This document shows, one piece after another, positions 27,566 to 36,140 of a stretch of 64,000 nucleotides of DNA; position 1 is the stretch's first letter, and the number at the start of each line of letters is the position of its first letter. Source of the DNA: a virus; the IMG/VR virus record IMGVR_UViG_3300011116_000834, positions 44,403 to 108,402 of that record. One strand, 5' to 3'. The translations under genes and the position numbers were made by a program. A model generated the notes under the pieces. It was given only the letters and a program-made list of their open reading frames with translations. It was not told the origin of the DNA and ran no database searches.

Positions 27566-29050
27566 ATGTCACTCGATTTTAATCAAAGTTCGCCATATGA
27601 TACCCTCGTAGAAAAGTGGTCACCTGTTCTTAATCACGGTGATCTTCCCAATATCCAAGACCTTCACAAGAAGCGTGTAACCGCAGTTCTTCTTGAGAAT
27701 CAAGTCAATGCAATGAGAGAAGAAAGATCCGCAGGAAACCTTTTTGAGAACTCAATGGGTCCTGTAGGTATGGGTGGAAACTTCATCGCTGGTCAAGTCG
27801 GCAATGCAGGTAACTTCGCAGGTTACGATCCCGTTCTGATCTCACTCGTTCGTCGCGCAATGCCCAATGTCGTTGCATACGACATTGCAGGCGTTCAACC
27901 AATGAGTGCTCCAACTGGTCTTATCTTTGCAATGCGCGCTCGTTATGGCGCAGATAACAGCGGATATACCCTCGGAACCGAAGCACTCTTCGATGAACCA
28001 TGGGCTAAGTTATCTGGTGTTTGCGGTGCTTCTGGTCCTGGTGCTGAAAATTACACAGCAATTCTAAACGGTTCAACTCTTGGCGTATTCAGTGCCAAGG
28101 GTCTAGGTGATTTTGCTGCTGGTGCAACCTACCTGTCTCGTCCCGATACCTTCACTGCATTCCGTGGAATGTTGACTTCAACTGCCGAATCTCTCGGTAA
28201 GACTCCAGCAAATGCTGACTTCCGTGAAATGGCATTCAGCATTGAGCGTGTCGCAGTTCAAGCTCGTTCACGCGCTCTCAAGGCAGAATACACCACCGAA
28301 CTTGCACAAGACCTTCGTGCAGTTCACGGTCTTGACGCAGAGGCAGAACTTGCCAACATTCTCTCAGTTGAAATCATGAACGAAATCAACCGCGAGATTC
28401 TCCGCGCCATGTATTATGTCGCTAAGACTGGTTGCCGTCAAAACGATCTTAGCAGCTACGGTACTGACATCAGCCAGGGTGGTGTTTACGACCTCATCCT
28501 CGACTCCGATGGTCGTTGGTCAGCAGAACGCTTCCGTGGACTCATGTTCCAAATTGAGCGCGAAGCAAATCAAATTGCCAAGGAAACACGCCGTGGTAAG
28601 GGTAACTTCATCGTATGCAGCGCAGATGTCGCTTCTGCACTTGCAATGGGTGGATTCCTCAATCTCTCTCCAGCACTCAATGTCGATCTCCAAGTAGATG
28701 ATACTGGTAACATCTTTGCTGGTGTTCTCAACAACAAGTTCAAGGTTTACATCGATCCCTTCGTTGCAAACAATGTCAACTTCGTTACCGTTGGTTACAA
28801 GGGAACCTCACCATACGATGCTGGTTTCTTCTACTGCCCATATGTTCCTCTACAAATGGTCCGCGCAGTTGGTCAAGACACCTTCCAACCCAAGATCGGT
28901 TTCAAGACTCGTTACGGTCTCGTTGCCAATCCATTCGCAGGTGGTCGCGATAGCACCTTCAGCCAATCAAATGATGATGGTTTGACTTCTAACAGCAATG
29001 CATACTACCGTCTCTTCGCAGTCAAGAATCTCCACGGTAACACCGTCTGA
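27566..29050 (+). CDS. 23: gp23 major capsid protein
   Basis: A 494-residue HK97-fold capsid protein. Diagnostic segments are LVRRAMPNVVAYDIAGVQPM, SAPTGLIFAMRARYG, FREMAFSIERVAVQARSRAL and the C-terminal RYGLVANPF. A prohead protease site L-F-E is found at 59-61, close to position 65 of T4 gp23, so residues 1-61 are probably removed during maturation. Codons are visibly richer in C and G at third positions than in neighbouring genes, as expected for the most abundant virion protein. A strong terminator follows the gene. Confidence 0.97.
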   Translation: MSLDFNQSSPYDTLVEKWSPVLNHGDLPNIQDLHKKRVTAVLLENQVNAMREERSAGNLFENSMGPVGMGGNFIAGQVGNAGNFAGYDPVLISLVRRAMPNVVAYDIAGVQPMSAPTGLIFAMRARYGADNSGYTLGTEALFDEPWAKLSGVCGASGPGAENYTAILNGSTLGVFSAKGLGDFAAGATYLSRPDTFTAFRGMLTSTAESLGKTPANADFREMAFSIERVAVQARSRALKAEYTTELAQDLRAVHGLDAEAELANILSVEIMNEINREILRAMYYVAKTGCRQNDLSSYGTDISQGGVYDLILDSDGRWSAERFRGLMFQIEREANQIAKETRRGKGNFIVCSADVASALAMGGFLNLSPALNVDLQVDDTGNIFAGVLNNKFKVYIDPFVANNVNFVTVGYKGTSPYDAGFFYCPYVPLQMVRAVGQDTFQPKIGFKTRYGLVANPFAGGRDSTFSQSNDDGLTSNSNAYYRLFAVKNLHGNTV

Positions 29051-29074
29051 TAGATTCGGACAATACTAACCGAG

Positions 29075-29107
29075 AACCCAGGATCGAAAGGTCCTGGGTT
29101 TTCTTTT
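29075..29107 (+). terminator. Rho-independent terminator after gp23
   Basis: An 11-bp stem (29075-29085 with 29090-29100, one G-U pair) closed by a GAAA tetraloop and followed by TTCTTTT. It is the strongest terminator in the window and should insulate capsid transcription from the genes downstream. The next late promoter begins at the end of the T-run. Confidence 0.92.
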
Positions 29108-29114
29108 ATAAATA
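29107..29114 (+). promoter_or_regulatory. Late promoter TATAAATA adjoining the gp23 terminator
   Basis: Exact late consensus. Only five bases (CTGAT) separate the box from the ATG at 29120, so RNA started at the usual distance would begin at or next to the start codon, without a ribosome binding site. Confidence 0.75.
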
Positions 29115-29119
29115 CTGAT

Positions 29120-29710
29120 ATGCCTAACAATAGTCAACAGATAATAATTGACAATAGTTCATCGAATATTCTTCGTGATCTTCCAGGAGATTTCTTATTT
29201 GAGAACAATTTTCAACCAGATACGAATAATAATCTAACAAACAATAAATTTAGATTTACATTGACTCGTTGTCCAACAATGACTTATTTCTGTCAGAGGG
29301 CAAATATTCCATCCTTAAGTTTTGGAACTTCAATTCAATCAAATCCAACTGGAGTAAGCATGAGAAGACCTGGAACTTCCTATGTCTATGAAGACCTTCA
29401 GGTTGGATTTGCTGTGGATGAAGAGATGAAGAATTGGTTGGAACTTCACAATTGGATACGAGATCTTGGAGTCTCATATCAAAGCGCATCGGAAGTTCTT
29501 CGAGAATCTCAAAAGATATGCAGTGCCTTTCTTATGGTATTGAATAGTGCATATCGTCCAATTCTTTGCGTAAAATATAAAAATGTCTATCCAACATTTG
29601 TTAGTGGAATAGACTTTGATTCTTCGTTGACTGATACAAATGCAGTGATTGCAACTGCAACATTTGCATATACTCATTATGAGATAGAAAGATTTGCAAA
29701 TAATCCATAA
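29120..29710 (+). CDS. Tail completion / tail-tube-like protein (gp3-like by position)
   Basis: A 196-residue protein between gp23 and uvsY. In cyanophage-type T4-like genomes this slot is usually annotated gp3, tail completion and sheath stabiliser. The sequence itself looks like the tail-tube family: FRFTLTRCPTMTYFCQRANI, then IPSLSFGTSI, DLQVGFAVDEEMKNWLELHNWI and a final FAYTHYEIERF strand, comparable to gp19 and baseplate tube initiators gp48/gp54. A structural role at a tube end is therefore likely; which T4 gene it corresponds to is uncertain. Its only nearby promoter predicts a leaderless late mRNA. Confidence 0.72.
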   Translation: MPNNSQQIIIDNSSSNILRDLPGDFLFENNFQPDTNNNLTNNKFRFTLTRCPTMTYFCQRANIPSLSFGTSIQSNPTGVSMRRPGTSYVYEDLQVGFAVDEEMKNWLELHNWIRDLGVSYQSASEVLRESQKICSAFLMVLNSAYRPILCVKYKNVYPTFVSGIDFDSSLTDTNAVIATATFAYTHYEIERFANNP

Positions 29711-29721
29711 TAAGGTATACT
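29694..29721 (+). promoter_or_regulatory. Sigma70-like promoter for uvsY (TTGCAA-16-TATACT)
   Basis: The -35 element TTGCAA (29694-29699) and -10 TATACT (29716-29721) are 16 bases apart. The uvsY ATG at 29729 is only seven bases beyond the -10, so the transcript should begin at or next to the start codon. Confidence 0.6.
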
Positions 29722-29728
29722 CTTTATC

Positions 29729-30163
29729 ATGAATATTGATCAAATTAAAGCACAAGCAGAAGTAGATACGGTAATCGATAACAATCATCTTGATGATGAA
29801 GCATCTCGCATTCCACAACTCCACAACAAGTATCTGTGTATTCTCATGGATGAGAAACTGATACTGGAAAATTTGGAATCAAAATTAAGAATTCTTCGTC
29901 GCGATAAATGGTTATATTATTCGGGCAAGATGTCTGAAGATGAACTCAAGAAGAAGAACTGGGAACCATTTGAACTTTCAATTCTCAAGCAAGATCTTGA
30001 TCGGTTCATTGAAAGCGATATTGATGTGATCACAGCGTCGAACAAAGTATTTCTTCAAAAAGAAAAAGTAACTTATATCGAAAATGTTGCAAAAATCATA
30101 TCAAATAAGATCTGGAGTATCAGATCATCGATTGATTGGGTCAAGTTTACCCAAGGATTATGA
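29729..30163 (+). CDS. uvsY: UvsY recombination mediator
   Basis: A 144-residue helical protein (T4 UvsY has 137). It resembles UvsY in the segments DEASRIPQLHNKYLCILMDE and LRRDKWLYYSGKMSEDELKK; the latter aligns with the LDYYSGRGDGDEF region of T4. UvsY loads the UvsX recombinase onto single-stranded DNA covered by gp32, in recombination-dependent replication and repair. It overlaps uvsW by ATGA. UvsX and gp32 are not in this window. Confidence 0.88.
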   Translation: MNIDQIKAQAEVDTVIDNNHLDDEASRIPQLHNKYLCILMDEKLILENLESKLRILRRDKWLYYSGKMSEDELKKKNWEPFELSILKQDLDRFIESDIDVITASNKVFLQKEKVTYIENVAKIISNKIWSIRSSIDWVKFTQGL

Positions 30164-31632
30164 TAAAAATCAAACCAGTTGACTCGGTATACATTGAGTT
30201 GGAATGCGAAAAGGGCATTGCAAAGGAACTCTCATCGTTCTTCACATTCAATGTTCCAAACTCCCAATATAATCCTGCGTTTAGAAAAAAAAGATGGGAT
30301 GGAAAGATTCGTCTATTCAACATCCTTACTCATAAACTATATGCTGGACTGGTGGATTATGTCCTACTATTTGCATCAGAACGAGGATATAAGATCGAAT
30401 ATGAATCATCCTTAAAAAAGGATCTTACACCATTTACAATACCTACCGTATATTCTGGTGGAAAGAAAATAGAACCACATGATTATCAATTGGACGCAGT
30501 GAAGCATGCTCTTGAGAATAGAAGAACTTTGCTGATATCTCCAACTGGTAGTGGTAAAAGTCTGATCATTTATCTGATCATGTTGGAATTGCTTAAAAGA
30601 ACAAATAAAAAAATATTAATAGTTGTTCCCACCACAGGACTTGTCACTCAATTAAATTCAGATTTTCAAGACTATGCAAATGCAAAAAGCATATCAAAAC
30701 ATATTCATATGATCTATAGTGGCAAGGAAAAAAACACTGATTGTCGCGTAGTAATATCAACATGGCAAAGTCTTCATACTCAATCAGAGGACTTTTTTAG
30801 TCAATTTGATGCCATTATCGGAGATGAATCTCATTTATTTAAGGCAAAATCATTGACACGAATCATGACCAAACTAAAAAAATGCGACTATAGAATTGGA
30901 ACAACAGGAACACTGGATGGAACCGAGGTGCATAAATTGGTACTTGAAGGACTATTTGGAACTGTCCATAGGGTGACATCCACTAAAGACCTCATAGACC
31001 GTGAAGTTCTTGCTCAACTAAATATTGAATGTCTGGTACTTAAATATCCAGATATCTCTGTGCAGGAAATTAAGCGTGCAAAGTACGCAGATGAAATCGA
31101 ATGGTTGGTTTTAAATGAAAAACGAAATCAATTTATTTCAAATCTTGCAAATAGTCTTCATGGGAATGTGCTTGTTCTTTTTAATTTTGTTGACAAGCAT
31201 GGAATACCTCTCCATAAGAAGATTTCAGAAGGAAGTAAGAAACAGTCGTATCTTATCTGTGGTAAAACGGAAATCGAACAAAGAGAACAAATAAGAAAAA
31301 TTGTTGATGGCAATGATAATAGCGTTCTTGTTGCTTCATTTGGAACATGCAGCACAGGCATAAACATCAAAAACATCAATTCGATAATCTTTGCTTCTCC
31401 TTCCAAATCGGTCATTCGTGTGCTACAATCCATAGGTAGAGGTCTGCGTAAGTCGGATACCAAGGATAAGGTCACCGTATATGATATCGGGGATGACCTG
31501 AGCGTTGGTAAGTATAGAAACCATGCCTTGAGGCATCTGGATGAACGCATTACCATATATACTAATGAAGAGTTTTCATATAGGACGATTAAAATCAAAC
31601 TAGGAGATTCGAATGAACTTAAAGATTCTTAA
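30160..31632 (+). CDS. uvsW: UvsW DNA/RNA helicase
   Basis: ATG 30160 (ATGA overlap with uvsY) is the probable start; a TTG eight codons upstream is less likely. The 490-residue product is a superfamily 2 helicase. The N-terminal substrate-binding part ends in NPAFRKKRWDGKIRLF, typical of UvsW. Walker A is SPTGSGKS (about 117-124), motif II is GDESH, motif III TGTLDG, and motifs V-VI are CSTGINI and QSIGRGLRKS. UvsW unwinds branched recombination intermediates and R-loops, helping the shift to recombination-dependent replication. Confidence 0.95.
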   Translation: MIKIKPVDSVYIELECEKGIAKELSSFFTFNVPNSQYNPAFRKKRWDGKIRLFNILTHKLYAGLVDYVLLFASERGYKIEYESSLKKDLTPFTIPTVYSGGKKIEPHDYQLDAVKHALENRRTLLISPTGSGKSLIIYLIMLELLKRTNKKILIVVPTTGLVTQLNSDFQDYANAKSISKHIHMIYSGKEKNTDCRVVISTWQSLHTQSEDFFSQFDAIIGDESHLFKAKSLTRIMTKLKKCDYRIGTTGTLDGTEVHKLVLEGLFGTVHRVTSTKDLIDREVLAQLNIECLVLKYPDISVQEIKRAKYADEIEWLVLNEKRNQFISNLANSLHGNVLVLFNFVDKHGIPLHKKISEGSKKQSYLICGKTEIEQREQIRKIVDGNDNSVLVASFGTCSTGINIKNINSIIFASPSKSVIRVLQSIGRGLRKSDTKDKVTVYDIGDDLSVGKYRNHALRHLDERITIYTNEEFSYRTIKIKLGDSNELKDS

Positions 31633-32314
31633 GTTGCGCAGCGGTGAAGAGATTGCATGTCAGATCATCGAACAAAATGATGTGAATGTCAAGGTCATCA
31701 AACCAATGATATTTCGATATTCTGCGACAACCGATAGCAAAGGTAGAACGATTGATATCACCACTCTACATGATTGGCTGATCAATAGCGAGACTAAGAG
31801 CGTGGACATTCCAACCAATCACATTGCCTTCGTGAGTGAACCTAACAAGGATACCATGAAGTTATATGAGATGGAAAGCACCAAGGAATTTGAACCAGAT
31901 GCTTACAAGACAAGCATCACTGCAAATGATCCTTTGGATTCAATGGACGAATCTACATTGAATAATGAACTATTTGGAACATTTCTAAGCGATCTGCTTG
32001 GATCTACATCCAGCATGATGGAACCAAAGGAACCTCGTCGTCGCAAGAAACGCCGTAAACCAGTTCTTCCACCAGACATGGTCGATGAGAATGAACTCGA
32101 CCGTCACATGATCATGATGCAATTATATATTCCATCTGAAGCGATCATGAACATGATTACTTCGGGAATCATCAAACCAGAGACCTTGTTGGATATGATT
32201 GAGGAAGTCAAGAAGCGCAACAGATTCACTGGTGATGAGAAGAATCGCCAGGACTTCGGGAATAAGTTGAGTGATTGGAATCCAGATCCTAATTCGAATG
32301 ATTACAATAATTAA
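31613..32314 (+). CDS. Conserved hypothetical protein, Sm-like N-terminus
   Basis: A 233-residue protein starting 20 bases before the uvsW stop with TAGGAGA as ribosome binding site. Residues 1-80 (LKILKLRSGEEIACQIIEQN, then IKPMIF and HIAFVSEP) look like a small beta-barrel of the Sm/Lsm kind found at this place in other T4-like phages. The middle is acidic and includes a basic patch (EPRRRKKRRKPVLPP) near 140. RNA binding is possible, not shown. A strong promoter on the opposite strand points into this gene from 32387. Confidence 0.65.
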   Translation: MNLKILKLRSGEEIACQIIEQNDVNVKVIKPMIFRYSATTDSKGRTIDITTLHDWLINSETKSVDIPTNHIAFVSEPNKDTMKLYEMESTKEFEPDAYKTSITANDPLDSMDESTLNNELFGTFLSDLLGSTSSMMEPKEPRRRKKRRKPVLPPDMVDENELDRHMIMMQLYIPSEAIMNMITSGIIKPETLLDMIEEVKKRNRFTGDEKNRQDFGNKLSDWNPDPNSNDYNN

Positions 32315-32358
32315 TTCTCAATCAAGATTACTTCTTTTCTTCTGAATCCCACACAGCT

Positions 32359-32387
32359 AGTATAGCAACCCATCAAAGGCATGTCAA
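32359..32387 (-). promoter_or_regulatory. Antisense sigma70 promoter (TTGACA-17-TATACT)
   Basis: On the minus strand TTGACA (32387-32382) and TATACT (32364-32359) are separated by 17 bases, a near-perfect sigma70 promoter. It would transcribe leftward from about 32352 into the 3' end of the gene at 31613-32314 and then uvsW. I see no convincing minus-strand gene for it, so an antisense or small RNA is the most likely product. Confidence 0.65.
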
Positions 32388-32426
32388 GTGAAACTTTTGA
32401 ATTTCTTGAAATTTCTTCTAATATAT

Positions 32427-32454
32427 TTGGAGAATCAAGTTATCATGCTATACT
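32427..32454 (+). promoter_or_regulatory. Sigma70-like promoter for gp55
   Basis: TTGGAG (32427-32432) and TATACT (32449-32454) are 16 bases apart in the 161-base gap before gp55. RNA would start near 32461, just before the AGAGG ribosome binding site. The rest of this gap holds the divergent antisense promoter and an AT-rich stretch without further signals. Confidence 0.55.
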
Positions 32455-32475
32455 TGCATCAAGTAGAGGATGATC

Positions 32476-33045
32476 ATGACTCAAGAAAATAAACCAGAAG
32501 AGAAAATAATAGAAGAAGAAGTCAAGAAATTAAAACATTATATCAATAATGTTGAATTCTGCAAGGCAATGGTGGAATGGAAGAAACTAGTGAAGGAAGC
32601 AGAGGAATGTGGTGATAATAGACCACCTGCAACGCATTACATTGCCGAATCTTTTCTAAAGATTGCAGAACATCTTTCACATAGACCAAACTTCATCAAC
32701 TATCCTTTTCGTGAAGACATGATAGGAGATGGTGTAGAGAACTGTCTTCTTTATGCGCATAACTTCGATCCAGATAAATCCTCGAATCCTTTCTCGTATT
32801 TTACTCAGATAATATATTATGCCTTTCTGCGTAGAATAGAGAAGGAAAAGAAACAAGCATTCATCAAGTATAAATGCATGCAGATGAAGGATATGGATGG
32901 TAAATTTATCGAATGGATGAAGAAAGATTCTGATACTGGAACCTATACGGAATTCCTACAGAAACATTTTTCATTGACAGAAACTGATGTCGAGAAACTT
33001 GAACCAAAATCAAAAAAGAAAAGAAAGAAAAGGAAAGATAAGTGA
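32476..33045 (+). CDS. 55: gp55 late-transcription sigma factor
   Basis: ATG 32476 is preferred over 32470 because AGAGG (32465-32469) then lies six bases upstream. The 189-residue protein (T4 gp55 has 185) shows the sigma region-2-like part of the family: FREDMIGDGVENCLLYAHNF and NPFSYFTQIIYYAFLRRIEK. gp55 replaces the host sigma factor and recognises TATAAATA. The tail is an unusual lysine-rich run (SKKKRKKRKDK) rather than a clear hydrophobic-acidic clamp-binding end. Coactivator gp33 is not visible in this window. Confidence 0.92.
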   Translation: MTQENKPEEKIIEEEVKKLKHYINNVEFCKAMVEWKKLVKEAEECGDNRPPATHYIAESFLKIAEHLSHRPNFINYPFREDMIGDGVENCLLYAHNFDPDKSSNPFSYFTQIIYYAFLRRIEKEKKQAFIKYKCMQMKDMDGKFIEWMKKDSDTGTYTEFLQKHFSLTETDVEKLEPKSKKKRKKRKDK

Positions 33046-34100
33046 AAATAGCATTTTTATGCGATACTCATTTTGGAGTACGAAATGATTCTCCCTTTTT
33101 TCTCGAAAACGCAATATCATTCTTTGAAACAGTATTTTTTCCATATTTGAAATCCAATGGAATAACAGAAGTCATCCATCTTGGAGATTTCTTCGACAGG
33201 AGAAAGTTTGTAAATTTCAACACACTTTCTTCCGTTAGAAAACGCATTCTCAATAGATTTCATAATGAAGGAATAAATCTTCACATTACGATTGGAAATC
33301 ATGATACTTACTTCAAGAATACCAATGAATTGAATTCATTGCGAGAACTTCTTACTGATCGTTATTCCAACATAACGATATATGAAGATCCAACCACGAT
33401 CCATTTTGATGATTTTTGCTTTGGTATAGTTCCTTGGGTGACCAAGGAGAATGAAAGCAGAGTGGTTGAGTTTCTTAAGAACTGCAAATGCAGAATGATC
33501 GGTGGTCATTTTGAAATCATTGGATTTGAAGTGATTGCAGGAGTCAAGCAACATGAAGGATTTACCTCAGCGTTATTCTCACGCTTCGATAGGGTCCTTT
33601 CTGGACATTTTCACATAAAACAATCTCAAGGCAACATTCATTATCTCGGTACTCAGTATCAAATGAATTTTTCCGATATCTCTTCCAAGAAGGGATTTCA
33701 TGTGTATGATACCAACATGGATATCTTTGAATTTATTGAAAATGAAAACAATATATTTCATGTATTTACATACGATGATTCGAATCAAGATGAGATTCGA
33801 AAGATTGCCATGTTCATCAGCGAGCGCAATCTCAAGAATGCATTTGTTCGACTCACTGTTCGCAATAAGACAAAGCAGAATATATTCGATAAATTTATCG
33901 ATGCTTTGTGGGAAAAAGGCATTCAGGATCTATCTGTAAATGAGGATCCCTTGGATAAGACCACAACTGTGGAATTCAATGAATCCGAGGATACGATCAG
34001 CATCATTGGTCGAGAAATCGACGCAATTGAACGCGATATCGATAAGGTCAAGTTGAAGACATTGATCAGCGATCTCTATATGGAAAGTCTCAGCATATGA
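33042..34100 (+). CDS. 47: gp47 recombination nuclease subunit (Mre11-like)
   Basis: The start is GTG 33042, overlapping the gp55 stop (GTGA), with AGGAAAG upstream. The 352-residue product has the metallophosphoesterase motifs CDTHFGVR (about 7-14), HLGDFFDRR, IGNHDTY and GHFHIKQ. With gp46 it forms the Mre11-Rad50-like nuclease that resects DNA ends, starts recombination-dependent replication and degrades host DNA. It is coupled to gp46 by an ATGA overlap, the standard T4-like arrangement. Confidence 0.95.
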   Translation: MKIAFLCDTHFGVRNDSPFFLENAISFFETVFFPYLKSNGITEVIHLGDFFDRRKFVNFNTLSSVRKRILNRFHNEGINLHITIGNHDTYFKNTNELNSLRELLTDRYSNITIYEDPTTIHFDDFCFGIVPWVTKENESRVVEFLKNCKCRMIGGHFEIIGFEVIAGVKQHEGFTSALFSRFDRVLSGHFHIKQSQGNIHYLGTQYQMNFSDISSKKGFHVYDTNMDIFEFIENENNIFHVFTYDDSNQDEIRKIAMFISERNLKNAFVRLTVRNKTKQNIFDKFIDALWEKGIQDLSVNEDPLDKTTTVEFNESEDTISIIGREIDAIERDIDKVKLKTLISDLYMESLSI

Positions 34101-35818
34101 TTAAATTTGAAAAAGTAAGATTCAAGAATTTTGGATCATTCGGCAATACCATGTCCGAGATTATTCTTGATAAGAATAGCACTACTCTTATCTGTGGAAA
34201 CAATGGAAGTGGAAAATCATTTGCATTTCTTGATTCTATCACATTTGCATTGTTTGGAAAACCATTTCGCAAGATCAATATTCCACAACTTGCAAATTCT
34301 ATCAATCAAAAAGGATGCATTGTCGAGATAGAATTCAGTCGTGGATCTGATAAATTTCTTGTTCGGCGTGGAATGTCTCCACGCCTCTTTGAAATTCACA
34401 AAAATGGAACTTTAATCGATCAGGAAGCAAGCAGTACGGATTATCAGGACATTCTTGAGCAGCAGATTCTCAAGATGAACTATAAGACATTCACTCAGGT
34501 AGTTATTCTGGGAAGTTCATCCTTTGTTCCATTCATGCAATTAAGTTCTGCTGATAGACGAGCAGTGATTGAGAACATCCTGGATATTGATATCTTTAGT
34601 ACCATGAATGTCGTGCTGAAGGGGAAGATTCTTGCCATCAAAGAATCAATAAAGGATTTGAATTCCAAGATTGAACTGGAGAAAAATAAGATTTCCATTC
34701 AGAAAAATTATATCTTCACTCTTGAAAAGAAAAATATCGAAGACAGCGACGACAAGGAAATTCGAATCGCTGAAATTGATAAACGAATTGCAGAATTATG
34801 GGATTCAATCATTGCGGAAACAAGTACTGAAGAAACGGATATTTCCACAGCAGAAACTGCAATACATGATATATTGGAAAGCATCAAGGAACAACATGCG
34901 CAACTTGCAGTATTCGATTCGAATAAAAAAAGAATAGAAGGTGAAGCAAAGTTCTTCAAAACAAACGAGATATGTCCAGTTTGTTCTCAGAAGATAAGCG
35001 ATAAACTGAAAAAAGACAAGATCCTATCTTCAATGATAGGGATATCCGATGCACAAAATCAATTAAGTGAAACAAAGAATATCATTTCCACTCTGGAAGG
35101 TGATGTTCTTGCAAAGAAGCTTTCTCTTAAGAAAATCAGAGAAACTAATTCTGAACTCAAGGCAAAAAGAACAGAGATCAATAATCTTGAAAGTGAGAAG
35201 TCAAGAATTCAAGATACATTGGACAAATCATCCATTCTTAATGAACTTAATAAAGAACGCGAAAAACTAATCAAATTGGAAGCGTCACTTCAGATTCTTA
35301 TGGATGAAAAACTATCCCAGTCAAATGACATGATGTATCATGAATTGGCAAATGAATTGCTTAAGGATGGTGGAGTAAAGGGAAAAATTATAAAATATTA
35401 TCTTCCCCATATGAACAGTCACATCAATCGATTTCTATCTGCAATGGATTTTTTCGTTCAATTCAACATGGATGAGGAATTCAACGAACAGATCAAGTCT
35501 CGTCATCGTGATGAATTTTCATACATGAACTTCAGCGAAGGAGAGAAGATGAGGATCGATCTCGCATTGCTATTGGCATGGCGAGAGATCGCACGAATGA
35601 AAAATAGTGTTAATTGTAATCTATTGATCCTTGACGAAGTATTTGATTCATCCTTGGATTCCGTTGGAATGGATGAGTTGATGAAATTGCTGAAGATCGT
35701 CAGCGATAAAGCAAATGTATATGTTATTTCCCATAAGGCAGATCAACTTGTTGACAAGTTTTCAAACATAATTACATTTGAAAAGAAGAATAATTTTAGC
35801 AAGATCATATATAACTAA
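34097..35818 (+). CDS. 46: gp46 recombination nuclease subunit (Rad50-like)
   Basis: A 573-residue SMC-type ATPase (T4 gp46 has 560). Walker A is CGNNGSGKS near 33-41. Long coiled coils flank a zinc-hook CPVC near 295. The signature NFSEGEKMRIDLALLLAW and Walker B LLILDEVFD lie near 475-520. It acts with gp47 on double-strand ends. The gene ends one base before the next ATG. Confidence 0.95.
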   Translation: MIKFEKVRFKNFGSFGNTMSEIILDKNSTTLICGNNGSGKSFAFLDSITFALFGKPFRKINIPQLANSINQKGCIVEIEFSRGSDKFLVRRGMSPRLFEIHKNGTLIDQEASSTDYQDILEQQILKMNYKTFTQVVILGSSSFVPFMQLSSADRRAVIENILDIDIFSTMNVVLKGKILAIKESIKDLNSKIELEKNKISIQKNYIFTLEKKNIEDSDDKEIRIAEIDKRIAELWDSIIAETSTEETDISTAETAIHDILESIKEQHAQLAVFDSNKKRIEGEAKFFKTNEICPVCSQKISDKLKKDKILSSMIGISDAQNQLSETKNIISTLEGDVLAKKLSLKKIRETNSELKAKRTEINNLESEKSRIQDTLDKSSILNELNKEREKLIKLEASLQILMDEKLSQSNDMMYHELANELLKDGGVKGKIIKYYLPHMNSHINRFLSAMDFFVQFNMDEEFNEQIKSRHRDEFSYMNFSEGEKMRIDLALLLAWREIARMKNSVNCNLLILDEVFDSSLDSVGMDELMKLLKIVSDKANVYVISHKADQLVDKFSNIITFEKKNNFSKIIYN

Positions 35819-35819
35819 A

Positions 35820-36140
35820 ATGAATGTAACTGATCGAATCAATTTTCGAGGTAGATTTCGACAATATGATGTCGATGGCAATCCTTATCTCTATAAGATA
35901 GGCGATTCTGTCGAGTATAATGGGAAAAAATATGTCGCAGTTATTCCCACTACATTGAAAATTCCTGGAACCCAGGAGGGTAATCCCTATTGGAAGTCAA
36001 TAGGGGGCGACAATGTCTTCTATATGTCAGAGAATGCACCGATAACTGTAAATGTTGGAGATAGATGGTATGTTCCATCTACTTCAATATTATATACTTA
36101 TATTCAAGAGGAAACTAATAGATTTTGGGTTGAATTGTAA
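35820..36140 (+). CDS. Small fibre-module protein (CBM5/12-like plus tail motif)
   Basis: The ATG at 35820 follows the gp46 stop by one base; an in-frame ATG at 35778 lies inside gp46. The 106-residue product has two parts. Residues about 8-62 (LYKIGDSVEYNGKKYVAVIP, then GNPYWKSIG) resemble chitin-binding-type modules of family CBM5/12. Residues 70-106 (APITVNVGDRWYVPSTSILY and WVEL) match a fibre motif also present in the large fibre gene near 55.8 kb (GYRWIDSNTGKEYVYVNDG...WIEP). This looks like a small adhesin-like module inserted among replication genes. Function is inferred. Confidence 0.55.
   Translation: MNVTDRINFRGRFRQYDVDGNPYLYKIGDSVEYNGKKYVAVIPTTLKIPGTQEGNPYWKSIGGDNVFYMSENAPITVNVGDRWYVPSTSILYTYIQEETNRFWVEL

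Noticed and set aside
31158-31598. Minus-strand ORF of 146 residues downstream of the antisense promoter
   Set aside because: It lies opposite conserved uvsW helicase motifs, has no Shine-Dalgarno and is about 750 bases away from the promoter with other stops between. It is treated as a shadow ORF.
35778-35820. Upstream start for the small fibre-module gene
   Set aside because: The earlier ATG lies within gp46 and would add residues unlike the module. The ATG at 35820 directly follows the gp46 stop, in keeping with other junctions here.
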